A program made the position numbers and the translations under genes. Source: Clarkia xantiana subsp. parviflora (lineage: Eukaryota; Streptophyta; Magnoliopsida; Myrtales; Onagraceae). Taken from it: a DNA stretch of 64,000 bases. Of this stretch, positions 44,047-55,562 are shown in pieces; position 1 is the stretch's first letter; every line of letters begins with the position of its first letter. The stretch covers positions 8,833,785 through 8,897,784 of the forward strand of contig JAPTYO010000022.1 in the NCBI GenBank assembly GCA_036873135.1, given 5' to 3'. Under the pieces are notes generated by a model that was not told where the DNA came from, did no database searches, and saw only the letters and a list, made by a program, of their open reading frames with translations.

Positions 44047-47000
44047 ATGCCTGCCTGGGGGCAGACTAAAGAACCAGGTCAGGGCTCTTTCTCCAAGTGT
44101 GTTCGGGAACAGTGTACACACTATGTCTTCACTCGGGGCTATTCCCAGACACGCCATGAGGTGCTTCTGGACATGGCGAACTGGATCTCCTTCGCCATCA
44201 TACTCCTTTATCGTGGGGATGCCTAGCCCAGGCGAGGCTAGGGTGTCGATAAGTCGCGGGACGAAGGGATGAGTGGATCGATCCCTTAGCTCCGACACCA
44301 GCGGCTTCTGCTCTCCCATACAGATGTTCACGATCTTTACCACCTGGTCGGGAGTGATGGGGCCATTCAGGGGAATGGTCCTGTGCTGTACTGGTCCTGG
44401 CTCATCAATCACGAACCTCTCCGGCTGACCGGTTGCCCTACCTCTGTCCTGGCCTCGGGGCGGGGCTTCCTGTGCGTTCCGACCCTCTGTTGGTGGGGCC
44501 ACTTCCTCCAACGGAGGCATCTCCTCCTGCCTCCTTGCAGCCTCTCTCCGATCCAAGAGAGCCTCCACGGCTACCAAGAACATGGGCATGGCCTCTCGCC
44601 TCCTCCTCCGGGTGGCATTAACATAGCATTTTCGGGAAGCCACCTGGTCGCCCTTGACCTCTCCGACTCCGTGGTCGGTTGGGAACTTCATCTTCTGGTG
44701 CACAGTCGAGGCAACCGCCATCAGAGGATTAATGGTGGTTCTCCCGATAATTGCATTGTAGGTCCCCGCGGAATCAACCACGACAAACTCCACGTTCCTT
44801 CTTTCTGATTTCCACCCGCTACCAAACTCCACTGGTAAGGTGATTACTCCTAGCGGGTAGGAGGTTGAGCCAGAGAACCCGACCATCGGGAAGTTTGCCT
44901 CCTTTAGATCTTTCTTCGTCTTCCCCATAGCCTCCAGCGCGTCCATGAATAGGATTTCGGAGGAGCTCCCCCCGTCGATTAGAATTCTCTTCATTTCGAA
45001 CCCGTCTACATCCAAGGTTACCACCAAAGCATCGTCATGCGGAGTCTCTACGCCTATGAGGTCCTCCGATGAGAAGGAGATCACCATCTCTTCTTTCAAG
45101 GTCCAGGATCGGGACCTCTTACCCAACACCACTGATGTGGGGATTCTGGAGGCATAAACTTCTCGGGCGGATGAGGTATCACCTCCAGCAGCAAACCCTC
45201 CATGAATCACGTTGATAGTGCCCCGTCTCTCCTTGCGAGCACCGGATGACTCTGGATCGGTTCTCTTCTTCTTTGGGGACCGATCGCGGGATCGGGAACG
45301 GGACCGCGATCGGGACCGAGAGCGGGATCGACACCGCTTGTCCCCGACGAATTCCTTGAGCTCCCCCTTCTGGATCAGCTTTTCAATTTCCTTTTTCAGC
45401 TCCCAACAGTGATTGGTGTCGTGGCCATTTGCGCGGTGAAATCGACAATAGCGATCTGTGCGGGACCCCAGGAAATCTCCATATTTCTTCGGGGGGTACC
45501 TGGAGATACCTTGTCGTTCCATGACTGTCAGCACTTCCTCCATGGAGCAGTTGAGAGGAATGTCAAAATCCTCCCGCTTATCCTTCCTTGAAGAACGTCT
45601 GTCGTCCCTCCGATCCGGACGACCTCGATTCTTGCTACTGTCGGGTTTACCCTTTGACTTACGATCGTCAAAAGGTTTAACCGACTGCTTTCCTTTGTTC
45701 GACTTTGGGGGCTCCAGTTCTCCTGCGGCTATCTTCGACTCCTGGACATCGATCTGCCGTTTTACCCTCTTCTGTAATGCCTGCCTGGGGGCAGACTAAA
45801 GAACCAGGTCAGGGCTCTTTCTCCAAGTGTGTTCGGGAACAGTGTACACACTATGTCTTCACTCGGGGCTCTTCCCAGACACGCCATGAGGTGCTTCTGG
45901 ACATGGCGAACTGGATCTCCTTCGCCATCATACTCCTTTATCGTGGGGATGCGTAGCCCAGGCGGGGCTAGGGTGTCGATAAGTCGCGGGACGAAGGGAT
46001 GAGTGGATCGATCCCTTAGCTCCGACACCAGCGGCTTCTGCTCTCCCATACAGATGTTCACGATCTTTACCACCTGGTCGGGAGTGATGGGGCCATTCAG
46101 GGGAATGGTCCTGTGCTGTACTGGTCCTGGCTCATCAACCACGAACCTCTCCGGCTGACCGGTTGCCCTACCTCTGTCCTGGCCTCGGGGCGGGGCTTCC
46201 TGTGCGTTCCGACCCTCTGTTGGTGGGGCCACTTCCTCCAACGGGGGCATCTCCTCCTGCCTCCTTGCAGCCTCTCTCCGATCCAAGAGAGCCTCCACGG
46301 CTTCCAAGAACATGGGCATGGCCTCTCGCCTCCTCCTCCGGGTGGCATTAACATAGCATTTTCGGGAAGCCACCTGGTCGCCCTTGACCTCTCCGACTCC
46401 GTGGTCGGTGGGAACTTCATCTTCTGGTGCACAGTCGAGGCAACCGCCATCAGAGGATTAATGGTGGTTCTCCCGATAATTGCATTGTAGGTCCCCGCGG
46501 AATCAATCACGACAAACTCCACGTTCCTTCTTTCTGATTTCCACCCCCTATTAAACTCCACTGGTAAGGTGATTACTCCTAGCGGGTAGGAGGTTGAGCC
46601 AGAGAACCCGACCATCGGGAAGTTTGCCTCCTTTAGATCTTTCTTCGTCTTCCCCATACCCTCCAGCGCGTCCATGAATAGGATGTCGGAGGAGCTCCCC
46701 CCGTCGATTAGAATTCTCTTCATTTCGAACCCGTCTACATCCAAGGTTACCACCAAGGCATCGTCATGCGGAGTCTCTACGCCTATGAGGTCCTCCGATG
46801 AGAAGGAGATCACCATCTCTTCTTTCAAGGTCCAGGATCGGGACCTCTTACCCAACACCACTGCTGTGGGGATTCTGGAGGCATAAACTTCTCGGGCGGA
46901 TGAGGTATCACTTCCAGCAGCAAACCCTCCATGAATCACGTTGATAGTGCCCCGTCTCTCCTTGCGAGCACCGGATGACTCTGGATCGGTTCTCTTCTTC

Positions 47001-48049
47001 TTTGGGGACCGATCGCGGGATCGGGAACGGGACCGCAATCGGAACCGAGAGCGGGATCGACACCGCTTGTCCCCGACGAATTCCTTGAGCTTCCCCTTCT
47101 GGATCAGCTTTTCAATTTCCTTTTTCAGCTCCCGACAGTGATTGGTGTCGTGGCCATTTGCGCGGTGAAATCGACAATAGCGATCTGTGCGGGACCCCAG
47201 GAATTCTCCATCTTTCTTCGGGGGGTACCTGGAGATACCTTGTCGTTCCATGACTGTCAGCACTTCCGCCATGGAGCAGTTGAGAGGAATGTCAAAATCC
47301 TCCCGCTTATCCTTCCTTGAAGAACGTCTGTCGTCCCTCCGATCCGGACGACCTCGATTCTTGCTACTGTCGGGTTTACCCTTTGACTTACGATCGTCAA
47401 AAGGTTTAACCGACTGCTTTCCTTTGTTCGACTTTGGGGGCTCCAGTTCTCCCGCGGCTATCTTCGACTCCTGGACATCGATCTGCCGTTTTACCCTCTT
47501 CTGTAATGCCTGCTTGGGGACAGACTAAAGAACCAGGTCAGGGCTCTTTCTCCAAGTGTGTTCGGGAACAGTGTACACACTATGTCTTCACTCGGGGCTC
47601 TTCCCAGACACGCCATGAGGTGCTTCTGGACATGGCGAACTGGATCTCCTTCGCCATCATACTCCTTTATCGTGGGGATGCCTAGCCCAGGCGGGGCTAG
47701 GGTGTCGATAAGTCGGGGGACGAAGGGATGAGTGGATCGATCCCTTAGCTCCGATACCAGCGGCTTCTGCTCTCCCATACAGATGTTCACGATCTTTACC
47801 GCCTGGTCGGGAGTGATGGGGCCATTCAGGGGAATGGTCCTGTACTGTACTGGTCCTGGCCCATCAACCACGAACCTCTCCGGCTGACCGGTTGCCCTAC
47901 CTCTGTCCTGGCCTCGGGGCGGGGCTTCCTGTGCGTTCCGACCCTCTGTTGGTGGGGCCACTTCCTCCAACGGGGGCATCACCTCCTGCCTCCTTGCAGC
48001 CTCTCTCCGATCCAAGAGAGCCTCCACGGCTGCCAAGAACATGGGCATG
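42861..48049 (-). repeat. Three tandem 1.73-kb gag-protease units in F
   Basis: Boundaries at 42861, 44591, 46321 and about 48050 give periods of 1730, 1730 and 1729 bp. Each unit runs (on -) from Gag MPMFL.AVEALLDRRE through the knuckle, RS linker and protease to NATRRRRREAM. The joint fuses protease RRREAM to Gag AMPMFL at the shared 9-mer CATGGCCTC. All three units carry the same gag deletion, so that deletion came first. The units differ from one another at only scattered bases. Confidence 0.92.
44047..47517 (-). pseudogene. F extra gag-protease units (two copies)
   Basis: 45543-44032 is an open frame of about 500 codons: knuckle, RS linker, protease (ILIDGGSSSEILF in this copy), RRREA, then Gag MPMFLVAVEALLDRRE to TWFFSLPPG, ending at the deletion (RHYRRG). 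47272-46097 is the equivalent frame of the LTR-proximal unit. It shifts at about 46410 through one lost base (GGTCGGTGGGAAC versus GGTCGGTCGGGAAC). The order protease followed by Gag is a novel fusion created by the duplication. Each unit is closed by the same out-of-frame deletion. Confidence 0.85.
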
Positions 48050-48300
48050 GCCTCCGCCACGGCCCTTGTCAAGTCTGTAGCTGGGGGGGCCTCCTGCCCC
48101 CTGTTGCCCTGGTGCTGAGGAGCAACATCTTCGGGATCTCCATTGTGCCCCCTTGTCTGGGAGAGCTCATCCGGGGGATGGTTCTGGTTTTCCTCCTGTT
48201 CCGATACTGAATCCAGATTCGTTGCAGCGGGGTGACGGGAACCACCGGATTGTCCCTGTCTTCTGTGCTTGCCAGCCGCCATTGATCGAGTAGAAGGCAT
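47491..48300 (-). pseudogene. F gag N-terminal half with out-of-frame deletion
   Basis: The ATG at 48300 (MPSTRSMAAGKHRRQGQ) opens a frame through VVDGPGPVQYRTIPLNGPIT and GERALTWFFSLSPS. It then meets a deletion of roughly 400 bp that removes the rest of the capsid up to ALQKRVKRQIDVQE and shifts the frame (RHYRRG, stop). The deleted part includes the ESLAHYYQRYTASV helix region of relatives, so no complete capsid can be made from F. The frame is open upstream through the primer site. Confidence 0.88.
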
Positions 48301-48318
48301 ATCAGCTTTTTGTTTGCT

Positions 48319-48336
48319 TCCCACAGACGGCGCCAA
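48319..48336 (-). other. F primer-binding site
   Basis: TTGGCGCCGTCTGTGGGAA on - abuts the 5' LTR (1-nt spacer). It is the same site as in A, C and E. Confidence 0.88.
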
Positions 48337-49033
48337 TGTTGGATCACGGTGGAACTCCGGTACGGACTTTGACGAAAATCCTAGCTCCTTTGCTCCACGC
48401 AATCCTGCAAGAGGGGATAGACCGGGCGGAGACCCAGAATCCCTCTCCGATGCTTAAATGAGTATCTCGTATGACTGGCAAGTAATAAACTCAGAGAGTA
48501 TTCAACTCAACGTAAGTCTTTCTGAGGTGATCTCCTGCCCTTTTATAGGCAAAGAGATGCCTCAGGTACCTGGCGAACCGTTAGGGGTGGTTAGTCTGTA
48601 TCCCGCATATCTCGGACGTGATCTCGCGTATCTTAGCCATGCCCCGCGTATCTCGGCCACGCTCCGTGTATCTTAACCACGTTCCGCGTATCTCGGCCAC
48701 GCCCCGCATATCTTGGCTTTATCCTCTGATAACGAGTCCCGACTCCCGTCGGGGACTCCAGAGTTATCTCGTTGTGTCACCGCTCGGGGCCCCTCGTCAT
48801 CGTGACAGGGCTAATCATTCTCAGGGATTCATCATCGGGGCCTACTTAAAGGCATCTTATCGGGAGCTTCCAGCTCCACTGTCGGAACCGACTCTGTCGG
48901 GACCTTGCCTCGTCGGGACTCCCTTCGTCGGGACCCTTCTCCTAGGTCATCTTGACCTTCACTCTGGGCCTGGTGGGCCTGTTTGCCGTTTCCTCGCCGT
49001 TAAAGGGCCTAACGGTCATAGCGGAACCCATCA
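48337..49033 (-). repeat. F 5' LTR (697 bp)
   Basis: Almost identical to 37035-37730; differences seen include GACGAAAATCC versus GACGACAATCC, CGGAGACC versus CGGTGACC and GGTTAGTCTG versus GGTTAGCCCG. TATAAAA on - is at 48541-48547. Confidence 0.93.
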
Positions 49034-50116
49034 TATGGCTGAGCCTGATACAGATCGGATCCTTAGGGAGGTGCACGAAGGATATTTGGCTTGTCATGAA
49101 GGTGCCCGATCCATCGTGAGAAAAGTACTGAACCTGGGCTATTACTGGCCCTCGATGAACAAGGAGGCAACGATGGTAGTCCGATCCTGTGACGCCTGCC
49201 AGAGATATGCCCCGAATATCGTGGCTCCAGCTGCCGACCTGATGTCCATCAAGAGTGCTTGGCCCTTCGCGCAATGGGGAATCGATTTGGTGGGACCCCT
49301 TCCAGTTGCAAAAGGTCAGTGCCGATATTTATTGTGGCTATTGATTATTTCTCGAAATGGATAGAAGCTAAGGCATTGGCCAAGACAACGGGGAATCATA
49401 TCCTCAAATTCCTCCAGACCCATATCATATCCCGATACGGGATCCCTAAGGTATTGATCAGTGATAATGGCCCTCCGTTTAACGGGGCCCAGTGGAAGGA
49501 GTACTTGGAGGAACTAAAAATCGAGCATCGGACAGCCTCTGTCCATCATGCTCAAACCAATGGACAGGTGGAGTCAGCCAACAAGATCGTGATGGATGGC
49601 CTGAAGAAGAGGGTCCATGCCTTGAAGGGCAAATGGCTGGATGAGCTGGAAAATGTGCTTTGGGCTGTTAGAACAACACCCAAACGATCGACTTGGGAGA
49701 CTCCGTTTGGCCTTGTTTATGGCGCGGAAGCAGTTGCTCCCGTTGAAATAGCTATGGCATCCCATCGGACGAGGTATTCCGAACCTCTGTCAAATGATGA
49801 AATGAGGCGCCTAGACTTGGACTTGGTCGAAGAGAAGGGGCGGAGTTCCGAGGAGGCCCAGGTTCGGATGCGCCAGGCAACGGCCCGATATTATAATCGA
49901 CGAGTCAAGTCTCGACAGTTCTTTGTCGGGGAACTGGTCTGGCGTCGGAACGAATTTACCCTTTTGGATCGGATCAACAAGATGTCGCCAAAATGGGAAG
50001 GACCTTATAAGGTCGTGGGGATGCCAGCTCGAAACGCGTATAAGTTGGAAGACCTCGATGGCAACGTGTTGAAGCATTCTTTTAGTGGCGAACACTTGAA
50101 GAAATGTCATGCTTGA
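49034..50116 (+). pseudogene. C integrase, remainder after the F insertion
   Basis: It resumes as MAEPDTDRILREVHEGYLAC with the integrase zinc site (CDACQRYAPNIV) and core (GIDLVGPLP). One base is lost at about 49331 (CGATATTTATTGTGG). The frame then continues SKWIEAKALAK, VLISDNGPPFNGAQ, HHAQTNGQVESANK and WEGPYKVVGMPARNAY, ending HLKKCHA at 50116. Catalytic Asp, Asp and Glu positions are all readable. Confidence 0.88.
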
Positions 50117-50119
50117 TAT

Positions 50120-50600
50120 CGAAGTCGCCTTTAGTGGTGCAAGTTGTTTATCGAAGTCGCCTTCAGTGGTGCAAGTTGTTTATCGAAGTCGCCTTCAGTG
50201 GTGCAAGTTGTTTATCGTTTTGATTTGATGTAAACACGTTTTGGGCCATCAATGAATAAAGAGGTTTCTTCCGACCAGATTGTGCTTAGAATTATCATTC
50301 TAAGTATGCTTAAATCGCCTTAAGTGGCGTGGTTTCGCCTTAAGTTGCACGGATAAATCGCCTTAAGTAGTGTGTAGCTAAATCGCCTTAAGTGGCGTGG
50401 TTCCCCCTTAAGTGGCGTAGTTTCGCCTTAAGTGGCGTTGATAAATCGCGTTAAGTGGTGTGATTAAATCGCCTTAAGTGGTGTGATTAAATTACCTTAA
50501 GTGGTGTGATTGTCTTAAGCGACGTATCGAATCACTCTAAGTGGTATGATCAAATCGCCTTAAGTGGCGTAGGTAATTCACCTTAAGTGGTATAGCGATA
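50120..50600. repeat. C minisatellite (degenerate)
   Basis: Three regular 29-bp copies (GAAGTCGCCTTCAGTGGTGC plus AAGTTGTTTATC) follow the pol stop. Then come an 80-bp non-repeat interval (50215-50300) and irregular CGCCTTAAGTGGTGTG copies to about 50600. Confidence 0.88.
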
Positions 50601-50686
50601 ATCGGAACCAAAATGGATTGATCTTATAAATGGCAATCAGGTTCACAACAAGAGAATGAAATTACAAAGGATCCTAAGATAAAGCG

Positions 50687-53470
50687 TTAAGCTTGGTCCT
50701 TGGCAGAATCGGGGGGAGCAGAGTCCACGAGGTCCGTGGCAGAAGGCTCCGCGATCGGAGGATCGGATCCTAGAAGATTGGCCGCGGGAGGATCGGACTC
50801 TTGGAGGTCAACCAATGAAGGGTCGATCATCGGGGGATCAGTTGTCGGGAGGTATGCACTTGGAGGCTCCACCGCACCTTCAGCACCCGCGGTCCCTTCG
50901 GGGGTGTTGGTCCCGTTGCTCTCCTCGGAAAGGTTGTAGTACCTCTCCGCGAAGGGGGCGAGAGTCTGGGACTTGGTGAAGTCGATGGCATCACCATACT
51001 CCAGATGGAGCTCCTCGACAGCATTAAGCAAGGTGGTCTCCACCTCCGCCGTACAGAACTTCACCACGTACACTTGGAAAGCCTCGGAGCCCCGATAATT
51101 TTCCCGACCCTTGGCCTCAGCCTCAGCCTCAGCCAGCTTGACGGGGAACTCAGCGATCTCCCGCTCCATCTGTTGGGATCGGTTGGTGAGAAGGACCTTC
51201 TCAGCTTCCAGCCCCGCCTTGACGTCCTCAAGGGCCTTCTTCTCGAGGACAAGCCTGTCCCGATCCTCCGCACGCCCCTGCTGCTCTTCCTTGAGCCTTT
51301 GTCGCTCCTGCTTCAGCAGCCGCTCGAAGTCGTGGACCTGCCTCAGGAGGTCCCGAGTCTTCTGATTAAGGAGGGCCTGCTCCTTAACCAGCTTGCCCCT
51401 CGACGACTCGGAGGCTGCCAAGTCCTCCTCGAGCTTGGCCAAGACCTCGGGGGCCGCCTTGGCTCACTCCTGCTCCAGGGCCTCCTCCACACGACGAACG
51501 GCCATATCGCGAATGTCCGCGTGGATGACCTCTCGAGCCAAGGAGAGTGGAATCTTCATAGACGGCAGAACTGAACCTGCCAGCAGGTGCAGACCCAGTT
51601 CCGGTGATATATTATCCCGACGCAGCGGAACCCCCCGCAATGACTCGATCGGGGTCCAGGGAGCCGCCGCCTGGTCGGGGGTGTAAACCTGATAGAAGCT
51701 CCCGTCTAAGGGGAGAGGAGGAAGGAAGACCTGAGTGTCGGAGGTGCGGGCCTCCGAGCCGCCATGAGACCCAGTCATCCCTTCAGGAGTCAGGCTCAAG
51801 ACCGGCGAATTCTGTTGTGCCGGGGAAGATGGAGGCAGCCCTTTGGAAGTCAGCTCCAACGGGGTCTGCCTCACCCCCCGACGACGAACCAGGGGCTGAC
51901 CTTCGCTCACCTCCTCGAAAGAGTGAGAAACGTCCAGGTCAACCACCCGACGAAACTAACTGTCTGTCGGGGCATCTTCAGTCCCCGATCCTCCCGGGGA
52001 AGGAAGTGAAAGGAGGGGCTCTCCGACCCGGGCGTCGGAGGGTGGCACCCCCGCTGAAGCTCCAGCTCCCGATGGACCTGCAGCTGGAGGACGAGAAGCT
52101 TCAGAAAGATAATCAGAAAGTTGGTCGGGATCCTTACACCAAATGACGGGACGGGAGAGATACTGGTCCTTCCCGTAATAATTATAATAACCCGCTTTAA
52201 GGATGCGGGGAGTTTCTCCTTGCAGGCTCTCTTATCGGAGGGGATTAACTCCTCGGGAATACGCCTCCTGTATAATCGAATTGCTAATCGGAGCTGCTTA
52301 CCTTCTTCGGGATTCTGGGTGTTGAAGATCTGCGCCATCTTCTCCACCCGGGCCCGCTTGATCTGCTCCGAAGTTGGAGGTGCCGATGAGGAGGCGGCCC
52401 TCTTTGAAGACTTCCTCTTCCTCGCAGGGCGTTGGACAACATCGGTCTCCGCCTGCTTAAGCACGATATTGCTCAGCAATGATACCTTCTTAGCTTCAAA
52501 GACAAAAACGAAAGTGTAATTAGAATATTACCCAAGGAACAAGGTTCGAAGGTCCGTCGAAGAGTTGAACCCCGGAGGCAACGTCAAGGAGTCGGATCCC
52601 GGTCAGAACCATATCCCGCTCCCCGATGGAGTTGGCATCGAGGGGAGCGAAAGAATCCCCCCAGCGATAGAGTTGGATGCAGTGGAGAATCTGGAAATCT
52701 TCCTCGGAGTAAGTGTGAAAAGCGGGAAGAGGGTCTGCCCCAACCTCCCATCGGGGCCACGGAATGGAGCTGTTCCGAATGAAGAAGTAATTCTTCTTCC
52801 AGCCACTGTTGTCGGGCCCCGAGTCAGTGATAAGCCCCCGACCTTTGGCGACCTTCCAGGTGTCGCCATTCCAGCTGTATCGGGAAAGCTGTGCCTTGCT
52901 CCATTTAGGCATCCGCGGGTAGAAGGCACAAATCCCGGCATCATTGCACTTCATGCCATAGAAGGTCCGAAAAAGTCGGAGACTATAGGTCCACTGTTGG
53001 CGGAGGCAAAGGACATGGAAGGCGATCCACACACGGATGGCATGGGGGGAAAAGGTAGTTGGATGTGTTTTGTAATATTCACACATCTCGACCAGATCCC
53101 CGTAGAAAGGGAATCGGATCCCCGCCGATACTTGCCCGGCGGAGACAAATACCTCCCCTTCCCGGGGACGAGTGACCACAGGGTCACCCGGGATGCGAGG
53201 ACGAGGAAAGGGGAAGCGAGGCTCCCAGGTGGAAGTAATACAGCCTTCCCGGAGAGCTGCATCATAGGCGATTTCTGAAATCTCATTACAAGCATAATCG
53301 AACTTGAAGGGTTTTCTCCCCCCCGGAACTTGATTCACCGTCTGGAAAATGGTCATGGCAAGAAAAGGCACAGTTTATTTTTGGAAAAGTCCGAGTAAGA
53401 CAGATTGAGATAAAAGGAAAACTATGCTAACAGTTCTTTCGGAATCAGAGGAAGAAATCTTACCGGACAT
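50687..53470 (-). pseudogene. C antisense gene (broken; third intron lost)
   Basis: Exon 1 53470-53464 (ATGTCCG), intron 53463-53342, exon 2 53341-52532 (810 nt: one extra G in a G-run at about 53327 shifts the frame right after the start), second intron from 52531 with acceptor TTTGAAG. Exon 2 is otherwise open to VPW. Exon 3 loses about 25 bp near 52230 (KRACKE). The third intron and about 14 following codons are missing: AVRRVE joins directly to EALEQE, followed by TGA (Arg expected). The coiled coil (51442-50990) and Pro/Asp tail to SAKDQA are intact in one frame. Confidence 0.72.
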
Positions 53471-53618
53471 GTTGAATCGGAGAAGAAAAGATGATCCTGG
53501 TGGTCGGAGATCCTGCTTGTCGGAGTGCTTATCAGAAATTAGAAAGGAGAGCTTGAGCTTTTGAAATCACAAGAGGATAAAACGGTAGAGGAGAACTGAA
53601 TAGGGCCAAGATTTGGGG

Positions 53619-53745
53619 TTTTATAGGAGAGAGGACAGCCAAAGAGACGTTGCAATCCGGACCGTTGAAGATGAAACGTCTCAACCTTAGTCGTTGAGAT
53701 GCTAACGACAAAACGGCTAGAAAGTGCTTTTTCAGAAAAAACAGG
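53619..53745 (-). promoter_or_regulatory. Promoter block of the C antisense gene
   Basis: CCTATAAAACCCC on - (TATAAAA about 53625-53619), 149 bp from the ATG as in B. AACGGTCCGGATTGCAACG (about 53651-53669) and TTTTTTCTGAAAAAGCACTT (about 53722-53742) precede it. The region 53746-53970 is conserved non-coding sequence leading to the purine tract TTAGGGGAAAA. Confidence 0.6.
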
Positions 53746-53970
53746 CACGGGTACCCAAGCCGTCGCTTCATCACCCGCTGCATTTAATAGTTGAGTAACC
53801 GAGAAATCATTTCGGATTCGGTGGTTATCCTCGGAATATTGGGGAATCTTGGAGGAGGAGATCTGCTTCAGAAGATTTTTCGTAAAGTCGAAAGCCTCCG
53901 ATGCCGATATCGGGAGGTCCGGAACTGGAAGACACGACGAACTGTAAGTCCCTCATGTCTTAGGGGAAAA

Positions 53971-54649
53971 TGATGGGTTTCGACATAGCCGTTAGGCCCA
54001 TTAACAACGAAGTAAACGGTGAAGTAGGCCCACTGGGCTCTAAAAGAGGCCTAGAAGGTCAATGTTAGGGGTCCCGACAAGGTCGGTCCCGATATATGAG
54101 CTGTACGCTCCCGATGATATGCCTCTAAGTAGGCCCCGATGATATGCCTTTAAGTAGGCCCCGATGATATGCCTTTGAGTAGGCCCCGATATTGAATCTC
54201 TGAGAATGCTGGCCCTGTCCCGATGACGAGGGGCCCCGAGCGGTGACCAAAGGAGATAACTCTGGAGTCCCCGACATCCGTCGGGACTTGCCACCAGAGA
54301 ACGAGGCCGAGAAATACGCCCACTATCAACATAGTGGGGAAGTGGCCTGAAAAGACGGAACGTGGACAAGTGGCCGAGATAAACGGAACGTGGGCTAACT
54401 GCCCCCAACAATTATCGCAACAGGTAACTGGGGTAACTCCTCCCCTATATATAGGAAGGAGTTACCTCAGGATTGATACATTGACATTCACATACTGATA
54501 CTTGCCAGCCTACATCGAGATACTCATTTAAGCATCAGAGAGGGATTCTGGGTCACCGCCCGGTCTATCCCCTTCTTGCAGGATTACTTGGAGCAAAGGA
54601 GTTCGGACTTCCGTCAAGAACGTACCGGAGTTCCAACCATGATCCAACA
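53971..54649 (+). repeat. C 3' LTR (679 bp)
   Basis: It matches 31835-32538 (AACAACGAAGTAAACGG, AAGGTCAATG) with one fewer 25-bp unit. The TATA box has decayed to TATATATA. CCTGA follows. Confidence 0.9.
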
Positions 54650-54863
54650 CCTGAGAAGGTTGGCCCTGTCCCGATGACGAGGGGCCCCGAGCGGTGACCA
54701 AAGGAGATAACTCTAGAGTCCCCGACATCCGTCGGGACTTGCCACCAGAGGATGAGGCCGAGAAACACGTCCACTATCAGCGTAGTGCGGAAGTGGCCTG
54801 AAAAGACGGAACGTGGGCAAGTGACCGATATAAATGGAACGTGGGCTAACTACCCCTGGCAGT
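54650..54863 (+). repeat. B 3' LTR, middle part
   Basis: It continues B's LTR from CCTGAGAAGGTTGGCCCTG exactly as at 8237-8255. It runs to CCCCTGGCAGT, where E inserted (compare 8409-8421). It has an extra AAGTGACCGATATAAATGG block relative to the 5' LTR. Confidence 0.85.
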
Positions 54864-55526
54864 TGATGGGTTTCGATATAGCCGTTAGGCCCATTAACGG
54901 TATCCAAACGGCGAGGTAGGCCCACTAGGCCCCAAACAAAGCTTAGAAGACCAATACGAAGGGTCCCGACAAGGTCGGTCCCGATATATGAGCTGAACGC
55001 TCCCGATGTTATGCCTTTGAGTAGGCCCCGACGTTATGCCTTTGAGTAGGCCCCGACGATATGCCTTTAAGTAGGCCCCGATATTGAATCCCTGAGAATA
55101 TTGGCCCTGTCCCGATGACGAGGGGCCCCGAGCGGTGACTAAAGGAGATAACTCTGGAGTCCCCGACATCCGTCGGGACTAGCCACCAGATGATGAGGCC
55201 GAGAAACACGCCCACTACCCGCGTAGTGGGAAAGTGGCCTGAAAAGACGGAACGTGGGCTAATGGGCTGAGATACACGGAACGTGGCAGTTATCTCAACA
55301 GGTAACTGAGGTAATCCCTCCCCTATATAAAGGAAGGAGTTACTTAGGATTCATTACGTTGACTTACAGACTGATATTTTCTTACCGGCAATCAAGATAC
55401 TCATTTAAGCATCGGAGAGGGATTCTGGGTCACCGCCCGGTCTATCCCCTTCTTGCAGGATTACTTGGAGCGAAGGAGTTCGGATTTCCGTCAAGAACGT
55501 ACCGGAGTTCCAACCGTGATCCAACA
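54864..55526 (+). repeat. E 5' LTR (663 bp)
   Basis: TGATGGGTTTCGATATAG to GTGATCCAACA, with three 25-bp units (about 55006-55080) and TATATAAA at 55324-55331. The primer site TGGCGCCGTCTGTGGGAA is at 55528-55545. Confidence 0.9.
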
Positions 55527-55562
55527 TTGGCGCCGTCTGTGGGAACGAAGCAAAAATCAAAA

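Larger units (their letters stand above)
37035..49033 (-). mobile_element. Element F: youngest-looking Tat-type element, with triplicated gag-PR
   Basis: A 12.0-kb element with LTRs 37035-37730 and 48337-49033 and perfect TATGG duplicates (37030-37034, 49034-49038) in C's integrase. By eye the LTRs differ at about eight positions in 697 bp. Its interior is abnormal: a gag deletion, three tandem 1.73-kb gag-protease units, an expanded 27-bp array and loss of nearly all of the antisense gene. The near-identical LTRs together with this structure mean the rearranged form itself was probably copied, so it must have been complemented in trans. Confidence 0.9.
31835..54649 (+). mobile_element. Element C: Tat-type element inside B's 3' LTR
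   Basis: Both LTRs (31835-32538, 53971-54649) and perfect CCTGA duplicates (31830-31834, 54650-54654) define it. Removing F (37035-49033 and one TATGG) leaves about 10.8 kb with the standard order. It has more indels than B in gag-pol despite being younger, including a 15-codon in-frame deletion in the RT/RNase H connection (about 35887). Confidence 0.9.
8006..54863 (+). mobile_element. Element B: Tat-type Ty3/gypsy element, host of four later insertions
   Basis: The pieces of B are: 5' LTR 8006-8640, gag start 8695-8817, gag-pol 19859-25304, array 25306-25427 and 27583-27870, antisense gene 30869-27968, 3' LTR 31320-31551 and 54650-54863. The remaining end of the LTR is expected beyond E, outside the window. 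The assignment rests on continuity of the interrupted gag frame across A, of the minisatellite across TRIM2, and of the LTR across C (resumes with the duplicated CCTGA). It also rests on close agreement of the 3' LTR pieces with the 5' LTR. B carries one frameshift and about six stops in gag-pol. It must be the oldest member of this nest. Confidence 0.85.
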
